Shown piece after piece: positions 1 to 9,071 of a stretch of 64,000 nucleotides of DNA. Position 1 is the first letter of the stretch. The number at the start of each line of letters is the position of its first letter. The notes beneath the pieces were generated by a model. The model worked only from the letters and a program-made list of their open reading frames with translations. It was not told where the DNA came from and made no database searches. Origin of the DNA: SAR202 cluster bacterium (GTDB taxonomy: Bacteria > Chloroflexota > Dehalococcoidia > Lucifugimonadales > UBA2962). Made by a program: the position numbers and the translations under genes. The stretch covers positions 149,392 to 213,391 of the forward strand of contig VFGV01000022.1 of NCBI GenBank assembly GCA_009392275.1. The letters run 5' to 3'.

Positions 1-63
1 AATGAATATGCACATGCTGGTTCTAATATGTTGGCATACCCAATAACAGTTAGAGGTATTTAA
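1..63 (+). CDS. 3' end of an unidentified gene (partial)
   Basis: An open frame runs from the window edge to a TAA at 61-63 and encodes the last 20 residues of a protein ending in PITVRGI. The stop overlaps the thrS start as TAATG, which implies one transcript and translational coupling. Too little is present to name the family. Confidence 0.5.
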   Translation, partial: NEYAHAGSNMLAYPITVRGI

Positions 64-1805
64 TGTCTGGAGAATTAAATTCAGAGCTAATAGAGTTAAG
101 AAAAAAAATGAGACATTCTGCTGCTCATGTGCTAGCAGATATTGTTACTCGTAAACACCCTGACGTTAGGCTTGGAATTGGACCACCAACTGATGATGGT
201 TTTTACTATGATTTTTTGACTGAAAAAACATTTTCTGAGGAAGACCTGGAGCAATTTCAAAAAGAAATGCAAGCAGTAATCGATGAGGATCTCGAATTTG
301 TTTATCGAGAATACGAACGAGAAGAAGCTGAAGCAATTAATGCTGAAGAACCTCTCAAGCTTGAATTAATAGAAGATATTCCAGATGGCGAAGTTATTTC
401 CACATATACTCATGGGAAATTTGAAGACCTATGTGGAGGTCCACATGTCTCGTCCACGGGTCAAATCAAAGCGTACAAGCTATTAAATGTAGCTGGGGCA
501 TACTGGAGGGGCGATGAGAATCGTCCAATGTTACAACGCATATATGGAACTGCATTTGAGAATACAGCAGAGCTAGAGCAGCATTTGAACAACATTGAAG
601 AAGCAAGGAAGCGCGATCATCGTGTACTCGGCAAAAAGCTGAACCTCTTTTCCATATCCGAAGACATCGGACCAGGCTTAGTAATATGGCATCCAAAGGG
701 GGCAATAGTCAGAGGTATTACAGAGGACTTCTGGAAATCCGAACATGTTTCTGCTGGATACTCTTTAGTATATACGCCTCACATAGGAAAATCAGATTTA
801 TGGAAGACCTCGGGCCATTTAGAATTTTACTCGGATAACATGTTTGCGCCCATGGATATGGATGGTCAGGATTACTACTTGAAACCAATGAACTGCCCAT
901 TTCACATGACCTACTATAAAACAGAATTAAGAAGCTATAGAGACCTTCCAATAAGAATTGGTGAACTTGGTACAGTTTACCGATATGAAAGAGGTGGAGT
1001 ATTGTCAGGCTTACTTCGCGTCCGAGGATTAACTCAAGATGACGCGCACATATTTTGCCGTGAGGACCAGGTCCAAGAAGAAGTAAATCAAGTATTAAAT
1101 CTAACCTTTTACTTATTGAAAACTTTTGGTTTTGATGATTACAGAATTATGTTGGCAACAAAACCTGAAAAAGCAGTCGGAGAAAATACGAAATGGGATA
1201 TAGCAACTCAAGCTTTAAAGGACACTTTAAACTCCAGACAAATAGACTACGAAGTCGATGAAGGTGGAGGTGCATTCTATGGTCCAAAGATCGATATACA
1301 TATAAAAGATGCGATAGGTCGATTGTGGCAGGTTACCACAGTGCAATTTGATTTCAATTTACCTAATCGATTCGAACTTGAGTATGTTGGCGAAGATGGT
1401 GCCAAACATGAGCCTTTTGTACTTCACAGAGCTTTGCTGGGTTCTATGGAAAGATTCATGGGTATTCTAATTGAGCATTATGGAGGATCATTTCCAACTT
1501 GGCTCGCCCCGGTACAAGCTATAATAATTCCGATTGCTAGTCGACACGAAGATTATGGATCAAAAATTAAAGAGGACATGCGTAAACACGGTATAAGATG
1601 TGAAATAGATGATAGAAATGAACGAATGGGGTCTAAAATTCGTGACGCGCAAGTCGAAAAGATCCCATATATGCTAGTTGTGGGAGACCGTGAGGCTGAT
1701 ACAGAAAGTGTTGCTGTAAGACATAGGTCGGGAGAAGACTTGGGATCGATGTCAGTAAAGACAATTGTTGAGAAAATAGCTAATGAAGCTAAGCTAAAAA
1801 GCTAA
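63..1805 (+). CDS. thrS: Threonyl-tRNA synthetase lacking the TGS domain
   Basis: Class II synthetase charging tRNA-Thr in the cytoplasm. The 580-residue product begins directly in the editing domain: the HSAAH motif is at residues 18-22 and the CGGPH motif near 124-128. It therefore lacks the roughly 60-residue TGS domain of the usual 640-residue enzyme. The zinc ligands of the catalytic core are visible as Cys278 (MNCPFH), His329 (QDDAH) and His455 (VLHRALLGS). The anticodon-binding domain fills the last 100 residues. The start overlaps the upstream stop (TAATG), so the short N-terminus is probably real. It heads the conserved thrS-infC-rpmI-rplT block. Confidence 0.97.
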   Translation: MSGELNSELIELRKKMRHSAAHVLADIVTRKHPDVRLGIGPPTDDGFYYDFLTEKTFSEEDLEQFQKEMQAVIDEDLEFVYREYEREEAEAINAEEPLKLELIEDIPDGEVISTYTHGKFEDLCGGPHVSSTGQIKAYKLLNVAGAYWRGDENRPMLQRIYGTAFENTAELEQHLNNIEEARKRDHRVLGKKLNLFSISEDIGPGLVIWHPKGAIVRGITEDFWKSEHVSAGYSLVYTPHIGKSDLWKTSGHLEFYSDNMFAPMDMDGQDYYLKPMNCPFHMTYYKTELRSYRDLPIRIGELGTVYRYERGGVLSGLLRVRGLTQDDAHIFCREDQVQEEVNQVLNLTFYLLKTFGFDDYRIMLATKPEKAVGENTKWDIATQALKDTLNSRQIDYEVDEGGGAFYGPKIDIHIKDAIGRLWQVTTVQFDFNLPNRFELEYVGEDGAKHEPFVLHRALLGSMERFMGILIEHYGGSFPTWLAPVQAIIIPIASRHEDYGSKIKEDMRKHGIRCEIDDRNERMGSKIRDAQVEKIPYMLVVGDREADTESVAVRHRSGEDLGSMSVKTIVEKIANEAKLKS

Positions 1806-1851
1806 TTTTACTTTATGGATATACTTGAAGCAAGATGATATGCTATAGATT

Positions 1852-1887
1852 AACCAATCCCGAACCGGCAGGCAATGGTGGTTGGTT
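1852..1887 (+). promoter_or_regulatory. Hairpin in the thrS-infC leader
   Basis: AACCAATC (1852-1859) can pair with GGTTGGTT (1880-1887), giving 8 pairs including one G-U, about 27 nt upstream of the infC ribosome-binding site. No U-run follows, so it does not look like a terminator. IF3 and L20 operons often have structured leaders used in autoregulation; that role here is inference. Confidence 0.35.
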
Positions 1888-1926
1888 TATCCAAAAAAGA
1901 TTTATAGTTACATAAGGAGCCACAAC

Positions 1927-2493
1927 ATAGCTAAAGACTATCGAGTCAACCAGCGTATAAAAGTCCCAGAGGTTAGACTAGTAGACGAGGAAGGAAATCA
2001 ACTAGGTGTAAAAGCGGTAAAAGACGCTATTACACTAGCGGAAGAGCGTGGACTTGATCTAGTTGAGGTTGCTCCATCAGCAAAACCTCCAGTGTGCAGA
2101 ATCATGGACTATGGGCGATTTCGATATGAAATCAACAGAAAAGAACGAAACGCAAGAAAAGTACAAAAATCAAAATCAAATACAGAAATTAGAGAAGTTA
2201 GACTAAAAACAAGAATAAGTGCAAACGATCGTGCATCTAAGTCTAACCAAGTGAAAAGGTTATTATCTGAAGGAGCTAAAGTTAAAGTAAGCGTTATGTT
2301 TCGAGGGCGTGAAATTACCCATCCTGAGGTGGGTATGGAAGTCCTCAAACTAGTTGCGAAGGATTTAGGAGAAGAAGCTTTGGTAGAAAAGCCTCCTGCT
2401 TTTGAAGGTAGGTTTTTAACAATGGTTCTAGTACCGAATCGCCAAAAACCAAACCAAACCAGCCAATCCACCGCTTCTCTTGTAACAAATTAG
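1927..2493 (+). CDS. infC: Translation initiation factor IF-3, probable AUA start
   Basis: Binds the 30S subunit and proofreads initiator tRNA and start codons. From residue 1 the product reads (I/M)AKDYRVNQRIKV and continues through VRLVDEEGNQLG and CRIMDYGRFRYE, covering the N- and C-terminal IF3 domains in 188 residues. The frame is open upstream to a TTG at 1882, but that TTG has no Shine-Dalgarno sequence and adds 15 residues without family resemblance. AAGGAG at 1914-1919 is followed, after 7 nt, by ATA at 1927, which sits where IF3 proteins normally begin. Non-canonical AUU starts are well known for infC in E. coli and Bacillus and underlie its autoregulation. The AUA assignment is inference from spacing and family alignment. 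Confidence 0.9.
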   Translation: MAKDYRVNQRIKVPEVRLVDEEGNQLGVKAVKDAITLAEERGLDLVEVAPSAKPPVCRIMDYGRFRYEINRKERNARKVQKSKSNTEIREVRLKTRISANDRASKSNQVKRLLSEGAKVKVSVMFRGREITHPEVGMEVLKLVAKDLGEEALVEKPPAFEGRFLTMVLVPNRQKPNQTSQSTASLVTN

Positions 2494-2508
2494 AAAGCGA
2501 ATAATAAA

Positions 2509-2712
2509 TTGCCCAAAATGAAAACACATAAAGGTGCTGCTGCTCGGTTTAGAATAACTGGCACAGGAAAACTTCGTAGAATGAAGGGACATCGCAGCCA
2601 TCTGCGCAGGAAAAAGGCGGCCAAGGTTAGACGTCTATACTCACAAAAACTTCCGGTGTCAGCAGCAGACCAAACAAGACTAAAAAAACTGCTGCCATAC
2701 GGCCTGCCTTAA
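2509..2712 (+). CDS. rpmI: 50S ribosomal protein L35
   Basis: Small basic 67-residue protein of the large ribosomal subunit. It begins MPKMKTHKGA, the family signature, and is rich in Lys and Arg with the usual HRSHLRRKK segment. The start codon is TTG at 2509, since no ATG fits the family N-terminus. It lies 15 nt after infC and 30 nt before rplT, as in most bacteria. Confidence 0.95.
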   Translation: MPKMKTHKGAAARFRITGTGKLRRMKGHRSHLRRKKAAKVRRLYSQKLPVSAADQTRLKKLLPYGLP

Positions 2713-2742
2713 AATACATGTACAAACATAGCGAATTTAATT

Positions 2743-3108
2743 ATGACTAGAATAAAACGTGGCGTTACTAAACGCAATAGACATAGAAAAATACTTAAAG
2801 CAACAAAAGGGCATAGAAGTGTAAGGCATTCTTTATATAGGAGAGCTCATGAGTCTATGATCCACGCGTTATCATACGCATATGCTCATCGCAAAGCGAA
2901 GAAAAGCGATATGAGAAGACTATGGAATATACGCATAGGCGCAGCAGCCCGTGAAAACGATATTTCTTACAGTCAATTAATACATGGATTGAAGTTAGCA
3001 AGCATAGAAATTGATAGAAAAATGCTTTCTGAACTAGCAATATTGGATTCTAAAGCATTCAGTCAACTTGTTGTTAAAGCGAAAGAACAACTAGCATCAG
3101 CTAGTTAA
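2743..3108 (+). CDS. rplT: 50S ribosomal protein L20
   Basis: Binds 23S rRNA and is needed early in assembly of the large subunit. The 121 residues include the N-terminal basic tail (MTRIKRGVTKRNRHRKILK), the YRRAHES segment and the LWNIRI motif typical of L20. It ends the translation-gene operon. Its last 4 bases overlap the end of the convergent SCO-like gene, and no terminator hairpin is visible between them. Confidence 0.97.
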   Translation: MTRIKRGVTKRNRHRKILKATKGHRSVRHSLYRRAHESMIHALSYAYAHRKAKKSDMRRLWNIRIGAAARENDISYSQLIHGLKLASIEIDRKMLSELAILDSKAFSQLVVKAKEQLASAS

Positions 3109-3776
3109 TTTTCATTAACTAATAACTTAACATCATTTGCTAGATCTTCAGCATCGAATGGCAAAGTGAATATTGATCTGGCATGCCCAGTTTTATCAAT
3201 TATATAAACAGGCCCCTGGTGAGTTACTGAATAGTTATTAAGCAACTGAGTTCCCAATGCATCTATAGAATTCGACTCCTCTGAATGTTGATTCGATTGA
3301 TCAATCAAAACAGCAACGTAATAAGCAGACCATAGTTGTTTTAATTGAGCTTCTTGCCCTACTAGATATTTCCAGCTACCCAATCCATAATTCTTCAGAA
3401 ATTCCTGTCGATTAACACCTGTGTCTCTAGCAGGATCGACAGAAATAAGCAGTATATTATAATTAAGTTGACCAGTTGTTCCATCTCTTAAATACTTTTC
3501 AGCCTCTTTTAAGCGATGCGCAATCAAGGGGCAGATATCATTACAATCTGTATAAACAAATGTAAGAATAACGACTTGGTTTTTATAATCTCCTAGAGTA
3601 ACAGTCTCTCCAAACTGATCTAAAAGAGAAAAATCAGTTGCCTTAGGAGCTGGAGACAATACTGTACCAGTAAAACTAGGCGCATGCGCTAAAGTACATC
3701 CAGTAAAAACAATGATAAAAAACAAAGATATAAAAATCCTTGTAGTAAGATTTATTCCGAAAGTTCTTACTGTCAA
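3105..3776 (-). CDS. SCO1/SenC-family copper chaperone lipoprotein
   Basis: Thioredoxin-fold protein that delivers copper to the CuA site of cytochrome oxidase subunit II outside the membrane. The N-terminus is a lipoprotein signal ending FTGC. The copper-binding CxxxC is CNDIC, with the conserved His in THQGP near residue 190. DFSLLDQFGETVTLGDYKN is the family's entry segment. At 223 residues it is normal for the family. It starts with TTG, 7 nt after the preceding small membrane protein, and is the last gene of the oxidase cluster, which supports the assembly role. Confidence 0.9.
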   Translation of the reverse strand: MTVRTFGINLTTRIFISLFFIIVFTGCTLAHAPSFTGTVLSPAPKATDFSLLDQFGETVTLGDYKNQVVILTFVYTDCNDICPLIAHRLKEAEKYLRDGTTGQLNYNILLISVDPARDTGVNRQEFLKNYGLGSWKYLVGQEAQLKQLWSAYYVAVLIDQSNQHSEESNSIDALGTQLLNNYSVTHQGPVYIIDKTGHARSIFTLPFDAEDLANDVKLLVNEN

Positions 3777-3783
3777 AAATTGA

Positions 3784-4014
3784 TTAATCTGTTTTGGTAG
3801 TCGCTTGCTTATCGTAATAATTTTGGATTAAAAACGCTGCGGCAGGTACCAAAACTACTAACGCCATACCTAAAATTACAGAACCCCATTCATGAAGACC
3901 TGTATTTTTGAAAAGCAGTATAAAAATAAATCCTATAACTCCTCCAATCACGGCAGTACCAATGACTGATATTAACGGTATAAGTATGGCCATTTTCATA
4001 AGATCTAAAGTCAA
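3784..4014 (-). CDS. Small two-helix membrane protein of the oxidase cluster
   Basis: A 76-residue hydrophobic protein with two predicted membrane segments (about residues 8-35 and 43-63) joined by a short loop, and a short charged tail. I recognise no family. The TTG start at 4014 is favoured because GAGG lies 9 nt upstream; an internal ATG at 3999 is possible. Its place between ctaG and the SCO-like gene suggests a part in oxidase assembly or structure, but that is inference from position only. Confidence 0.7.
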   Translation of the reverse strand: MTLDLMKMAILIPLISVIGTAVIGGVIGFIFILLFKNTGLHEWGSVILGMALVVLVPAAAFLIQNYYDKQATTKTD

Positions 4015-4051
4015 TTTTCTCTACCTCTTAAAAGATTTATTTGATTTGCCT

Positions 4052-4954
4052 TTATGAGTTTACACTACTTATAAAGCTGGATGATGTCTTATTTTTGATT
4101 GAATTAATTTCAATCTGTTTGTTTTTTAAGCTTTTTGTATTATTACGTTCATATTTAGCCCATCTCACAAATATACGAATGAAAAGGAACATGAATAACA
4201 CTCCACCTCCTACCTTCATTATGAGTCCACCAATTTGTTGATCAGCCAAATTACTTAGGCTCCACACTACTGGAGCATTTACGTAAAATTCATAGAGAGG
4301 CGCATCTGAAAAGGTTATTGGCGCAAATACCAAAATTTGTGCAATTGCTAAACCGAGTAAATATAGCATCTTAGCAGGTTCAGATAATGGGGGTAATTCT
4401 CTCGAAGAACTCATCAATGGCCACCACATCATAACAGCAGTAGATATAAACATCAGATGCTCTAATACGTGAAACGAATGAAAGTCTACGGAGGTTGCGT
4501 ATAATGCAGGAAAGTGCCAAAACGAAAACACTAAATTAAACGCACTAAAAGTTACCACTGGATGTGTCAATACTCTCGCTATCGAGGCCACTATTTTAAT
4601 TTTCATAACTGGTTTGAATGCCCACCCTGGGATTCCGGCAATCATTAACGGCGGTACTATCAAAGTAAGTAAAACATGTTGCAACATGTGAGCTGAAAAT
4701 AAGAAATTGTCACTTAATTCATGTAACGGAGAAATTAAAGAAAATAAAATAATCAATATTGATGAAATAAACATCAAAATTTGTTTTGAGGGAACCTGTG
4801 TAGGTGACAATGCTAATTTGACCCTACCTGGACCAATAATCCACAAATATAACCCCAAAATTACAGACAGCCCAATTAAAACATCAGGATGAAAGTGCCA
4901 TTTTGTCCAAATTGAAGACCAAAAGTCAGTAAAGTCAAAATAGGTCATGACCAT
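4052..4954 (-). CDS. ctaG: CtaG (caa3-type) cytochrome oxidase assembly protein
   Basis: Polytopic membrane protein of the caa3_CtaG family, needed in Bacillus for forming the CuA or CuB centre of caa3 oxidase. The 300-residue product has about seven membrane segments and the diagnostic SAHMLQHVLLTL and VPPLMIAGIPGW stretches. It follows ctaF by about 35 nt on the same strand. This is not the unrelated CtaG/Cox11 family. Confidence 0.88.
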   Translation of the reverse strand: MVMTYFDFTDFWSSIWTKWHFHPDVLIGLSVILGLYLWIIGPGRVKLALSPTQVPSKQILMFISSILIILFSLISPLHELSDNFLFSAHMLQHVLLTLIVPPLMIAGIPGWAFKPVMKIKIVASIARVLTHPVVTFSAFNLVFSFWHFPALYATSVDFHSFHVLEHLMFISTAVMMWWPLMSSSRELPPLSEPAKMLYLLGLAIAQILVFAPITFSDAPLYEFYVNAPVVWSLSNLADQQIGGLIMKVGGGVLFMFLFIRIFVRWAKYERNNTKSLKNKQIEINSIKNKTSSSFISSVNS

Positions 4955-4988
4955 GAAACCCCGTGAATCTACGCTTAGTTAGATTAAT

Positions 4989-5333
4989 CTATGATACGTG
5001 AAACCACCTGAACAAAGCCATTAAAGCAAATGTCACTCCGATTGCTAAAAATAAACCCGTCAGGAACAATGTACTGAAGAGTTTGTGATCAAATTTAAGG
5101 TGCATATAAAACTGTATAACAAGATAAAATTTTATAACCGATAATATACCCAAGACTGGAATAATACCGTAACTCAACCATTCAAACCATTCGAAAGCAA
5201 TTACTTCTAGCGCAGTAAGGATGCACAAGGCCATGGCAACCTTAAAGTATGTTCCAGCCGTTGGATGATCAGCATGGCTAGCAGCGTCACTAGTATTATG
5301 GGGTGTTCTGTTATCTATATTTTCTGTAACCAT
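4989..5333 (-). CDS. ctaF: Cytochrome c oxidase subunit IV
   Basis: Small accessory subunit of the aa3 oxidase. The 114-residue protein has a polar N-terminus followed by three membrane segments and the family motif QFYMHLKFD. It begins 2 nt after the ctaE stop, so the two are probably co-translated. Prokaryotic subunit IV proteins are short and variable, so the call rests on motif, size and position. Confidence 0.85.
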   Translation of the reverse strand: MVTENIDNRTPHNTSDAASHADHPTAGTYFKVAMALCILTALEVIAFEWFEWLSYGIIPVLGILSVIKFYLVIQFYMHLKFDHKLFSTLFLTGLFLAIGVTFALMALFRWFHVS

Positions 5334-5335
5334 AT

Positions 5336-6064
5336 CTAAGACGGGAATCCTTCAAATACACCAAACAAATATACCACAGCAAAAATGACTATCCAAACAA
5401 TATCAACAAAGTGCCAGTACAGAGCAGCTAGATCTGTATCCAAATCTCTTTCCGGAGTAACTCCTCCTTTTTTGAAAGAATACAAAAACAGAGAGAATAG
5501 CCATATAACACCAATCGTAACGTGAGTACCATGCAAACCAGTCAACACGAAAAAAGTTGTGCCAAAAAGGTTGGTTTTTGGAGTCAGACCATGCTGAGCA
5601 TCATAATAATCGACTCCGTCCTTACAATTTTTATCAAATAATCCTTGTTCATAATCTGTCAGCTCGCCAGGGTTTATGCAGTCAATATGCACATGATGAT
5701 TAGCAAATTCATAAAATTCAAAAGTCTGGAATCCTAGAAAAGTGGATCCTAGAATAACGGTTGATAGCATCCATGCTCGATACCCTTTAAGAGATCCTTT
5801 TCTTAAAGCAGCATATGCCAAAACCATACTCATACTGGACATCAACAGCACGAACGTGCTAACAGTGGTAACCGGAATACTAAACACGTCAATCGGCATT
5901 GGCCCGCTTAGGCTTTTGCCTTTATAGACTAGATATGTGGCGATTAATGTAGCAAAAAACATACAATCTGAACCAAGAAAAACCCACATAAGCATTTTTC
6001 TATGATTCAAACCTGTTGAAGTTTGATGATCACCTTCGTGGTTCGAAACTGCCGTTTCAGCCAA
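5336..6064 (-). CDS. ctaE: Cytochrome c oxidase subunit III
   Basis: Core subunit III of the heme-copper oxidase, seven membrane segments in 242 residues. Recognisable stretches are MWVFLGSDCMFF near the N-terminus, LTGLHGTHVTIG, and the C-terminal YWHFVDIVWIVIF. A polar insertion of about 30 residues (near 125-160, rich in Asp, His and Cys) sits in a loop. The start is TTG at 6064, supported by GGAG 6 nt upstream; no ATG fits. Confidence 0.95.
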   Translation of the reverse strand: MAETAVSNHEGDHQTSTGLNHRKMLMWVFLGSDCMFFATLIATYLVYKGKSLSGPMPIDVFSIPVTTVSTFVLLMSSMSMVLAYAALRKGSLKGYRAWMLSTVILGSTFLGFQTFEFYEFANHHVHIDCINPGELTDYEQGLFDKNCKDGVDYYDAQHGLTPKTNLFGTTFFVLTGLHGTHVTIGVIWLFSLFLYSFKKGGVTPERDLDTDLAALYWHFVDIVWIVIFAVVYLFGVFEGFPS

Positions 6065-6120
6065 AATTTTCTCCGTATCTTCTGTTTATCATTGTTTAAT
6101 ATTAATTATTCTTTCAACTT

Positions 6121-7947
6121 TTACTCGGGGTCATTCACTGGTTCAAAAGACCAGGCATAAACTCCAATCATCATAATTGCTAACCCTACTGCTGCGGCCG
6201 GATAACTATATATCAGCCCATATCCTCCGATAAATATACCTATTGCGGACACAAGTGGCCAAAACGATGGCTGTGGCAGATGTATTTCTCCTGTTGACCC
6301 TGAACCTCCAGATGGAGCTTGGCCATCTACAAGACCTCTCTTCTTTGCCCACCAATCATCCACATCTTTAACCTCCGGTATTTCTTCAAAATTATACTCG
6401 GGAGGAGGAGAGGCTATTGACCATTCCAATGTCCTTGCATCCCAAGGGTCACCAGGTGCTTTTTCACCTGAACGCCAACTCTTCACTATGTTATGAATAA
6501 ACAGCAGCACAGATATCACAATCAATATTGATCCTGCTGTCTCTAATGCATTCAAAGCTGTCCAGCCCATTTCCTCGCTATAGGTATAGATTCTTCTAGG
6601 CATACCATCCATACCAACAAAATGCATTGGGAAAAATGTTATATTCTGACCAATGAACAATAACCAAAATTGGACCTTGCCAATTTTGTCATTAAACATC
6701 CTTCCAGCAAATTTTGGGAACCAGTAGTATAAACCACCAAAAATTGCCATGATAGCTCCACCAAACAACACATAGTGGAAATGCGCAACAATAAAGTATG
6801 TGTCTTGTTGCTGGGCATCAGAGGATGACATAGCGTGCATTACACCACTAATTCCACCTATGGTGAAAGTCACAATAAACCCAACAGCATAAAGCATAGG
6901 GGTATTAAAGGTGATTGATCCTTTCCACATCGTAAAGATCCAGTTAAATATCTTGATTCCTGTTGGCACGGCTATTGCCATAGTTGTAATGGTGAAAACC
7001 GAATTCGGTATCGGGCCCAATCCAACTGTAAACATATGATGGCTCCATACTAACCATCCCATAAATGCTATGATCGCCCCTGCAAGAATTACAGTTGAGT
7101 ACCCAAAAAGAGGTTTCTTTGAAAATGTAGGAAGTATTTCAGATACGATACCCATCGCAGGCAAAATTAATATATAAACTTCTGGATGCCCAAACACCCA
7201 AAACAGATGCTGCCACAACACTGGATCAGCTCCGGCCGGTGCAAAAAAGAAATTAGTCCCAAAACTACGATCAAACATTAACTCAATAAGTGCAACTGTA
7301 ATAACTGGAAATGCTAAAACAAGCAATATAGCTGTTATAAAAGTCATCCATGTGAAAAGCGGCATTCTCATTAAAGTCATGCCTGGAGCTCTCATGTTAA
7401 TTATCGTGACTATGAAGTTAAATGACGCCGCAAGTGATGCTATACCCAGTACCTGTAAACCAACTATCCAGTAATCCATACCATGGCCTGGGTTATATGC
7501 AATTGATGTTAATGGAGCATACGCAAACCAGCCCGAATTTGGCGCATCTCCAACTAACCAACTACTATGCAATATTATGGTACCAGCTAGAAACACCCAG
7601 TAACTAAATGCGTTTAACCTTGGAAATGCAACGTCTCTGGCGCCAATTTGTAAAGGGATAACATAGTTAAAGAAAGCAGCGCTTAAAGGCATAATAGCTA
7701 GGAATATCATTGTAGTTCCATGCATAGTGAATAACTGGTTATAGACTTCAGGAGAAATGATATCTGCGTTAGAGCCAGCGAGTTGAGCTCTAATCAAAAT
7801 TGCTTCGATGCCACCAATAAGAAAGTTTATAAATGCAGTGGCTCCATATAGCAAACCGATTTTTTTATGATCAATGGTAGTTATCCAATTCCAAATACCC
7901 GTTGGGTGCAAAGGGCGTTTAATCATAGGAATGGGTAGAGTCGTCAT
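6121..7947 (-). CDS. ctaD: Cytochrome c oxidase subunit I
   Basis: Catalytic subunit carrying heme a, heme a3 and CuB, reducing O2 and pumping protons. The 608-residue protein has the TMHGTTMIF heme a segment, GHPEVYILILPAMG (CuB His and cross-linked Tyr region), WSHHMFTVG (two CuB His) and VAHFHYVLFGGA (heme ligands). After the 12-helix core there is a soluble linker and two further membrane segments (about 555-605), as in caa3-type enzymes. It overlaps the ctaC stop by 4 bases (ATGA), so translation is coupled. AAGGAG lies just upstream. Confidence 0.97.
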   Translation of the reverse strand: MTTLPIPMIKRPLHPTGIWNWITTIDHKKIGLLYGATAFINFLIGGIEAILIRAQLAGSNADIISPEVYNQLFTMHGTTMIFLAIMPLSAAFFNYVIPLQIGARDVAFPRLNAFSYWVFLAGTIILHSSWLVGDAPNSGWFAYAPLTSIAYNPGHGMDYWIVGLQVLGIASLAASFNFIVTIINMRAPGMTLMRMPLFTWMTFITAILLVLAFPVITVALIELMFDRSFGTNFFFAPAGADPVLWQHLFWVFGHPEVYILILPAMGIVSEILPTFSKKPLFGYSTVILAGAIIAFMGWLVWSHHMFTVGLGPIPNSVFTITTMAIAVPTGIKIFNWIFTMWKGSITFNTPMLYAVGFIVTFTIGGISGVMHAMSSSDAQQQDTYFIVAHFHYVLFGGAIMAIFGGLYYWFPKFAGRMFNDKIGKVQFWLLFIGQNITFFPMHFVGMDGMPRRIYTYSEEMGWTALNALETAGSILIVISVLLFIHNIVKSWRSGEKAPGDPWDARTLEWSIASPPPEYNFEEIPEVKDVDDWWAKKRGLVDGQAPSGGSGSTGEIHLPQPSFWPLVSAIGIFIGGYGLIYSYPAAAVGLAIMMIGVYAWSFEPVNDPE

Positions 7948-9002
7948 TCTAAACTCCTTAGGTACGCAGCCAAGGCTGTTATTTCTGGATCTGTTAAAGC
8001 TTTATCAGGGTCAGTATAAACAGATGCATTTTTAGACATTAAGTTTCCTGGCTTTAGGTCATCTGGATCAGTCAACCATGCAATTAAGTTTTCATGCGTG
8101 TTATCCATAATTCCAGATAGTATGTGCAACCGGTCCGCAAAGTGAGTTAAGTCTGGGCCGACTTCACCATATGCTTTTTGACTTCCCCTAATCGTATGGC
8201 ACGCGTAACATCCTGCTTCTGAGGACATAAACAAATCGTGACCTTGTTGAGTCAACGGATCAGCTGGTTTCACTGCATCAGCCAACTGCTGTTGAACCCA
8301 TGCATCAAAGTCCTCCCTAGATTCAACAACAACCCTAAATCGCATCAGCGCATGCGATTCTCCACAAAACTCGGCACACTGACCGTAAAAAGTACCGATT
8401 TCATTCGACTGAAGCCACATTGTGTTGTCATTGTTTGGAATCATATCTACTTTGCCGCCCAATTTCGGCACCCAAAAACTATGAATTACATCTTTAGAGT
8501 CCAATTCAAAGTTTATTACCTCGCCGACTGGTATATGGAGTTCATTAGCAGTAACAACACCTAACTCAGGAATATCAAACCTGAACCACCATTGGTTACC
8601 AGTCACCTTGACAGTTAATCCATCCGGCTCAGGAGACACCGTGGTATCAAACAATGAGTTTATGGTAGGAACAGCTACAGCAATCAGTAATAATGCTGGA
8701 ATCACAGTCCATGCGATTTCCCAGGTACTATTTCCATGCACTTGCTCTGGGTCACCGTCTTCATCATCCTTTTTCCTATACTTGAAAGTGAAATATGCAA
8801 GTAAAGCCATTACTAATACAAAAACAACTAGACCAGCATACATTATGATATAAAAAATTAGAGCTTGAGACTCAGAAACCGGTCCCACCGTATCGAACGG
8901 AGATTGCGGATGGTCATTTGTGCATCCGAAAATAAGGGCAAGAATAACTCCAGCGAGTAACACAAAACTGTACTTAGCGAATTGTCGATTAATTGTCGGC
9001 AT
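7944..9002 (-). CDS. ctaC: Cytochrome c oxidase subunit II with fused cytochrome c
   Basis: Electron entry subunit holding the dinuclear CuA centre. From the start at 9002 it is 352 residues: a lipoprotein signal ending IFGC, two membrane helices, the cupredoxin domain with the CuA loop CAEFCGESH, then a C-terminal cytochrome c domain with CYACH and a possible distal Met. The fusion marks a caa3-type oxidase. The frame is open to an ATG at 9071, but that codon lies upstream of the transcription start predicted from the promoter at 9072-9100, and only the 9002 start puts the signal peptide at the N-terminus. It overlaps ctaD. Confidence 0.95.
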   Translation of the reverse strand: MPTINRQFAKYSFVLLAGVILALIFGCTNDHPQSPFDTVGPVSESQALIFYIIMYAGLVVFVLVMALLAYFTFKYRKKDDEDGDPEQVHGNSTWEIAWTVIPALLLIAVAVPTINSLFDTTVSPEPDGLTVKVTGNQWWFRFDIPELGVVTANELHIPVGEVINFELDSKDVIHSFWVPKLGGKVDMIPNNDNTMWLQSNEIGTFYGQCAEFCGESHALMRFRVVVESREDFDAWVQQQLADAVKPADPLTQQGHDLFMSSEAGCYACHTIRGSQKAYGEVGPDLTHFADRLHILSGIMDNTHENLIAWLTDPDDLKPGNLMSKNASVYTDPDKALTDPEITALAAYLRSLE

Positions 9003-9071
9003 TTTGCGAAAAAAAAGACTCCAGCAAATATCTTTGTAAAGGATGCCTAGCGTTGCTACGGCTATATACAA

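Noticed and set aside
9003..9071. Longer ctaC start at 9071
   Set aside because: The codon lies upstream of the transcription start predicted from the TTGACA-N17-TAGATT promoter, and it would place 23 residues before the lipoprotein signal.
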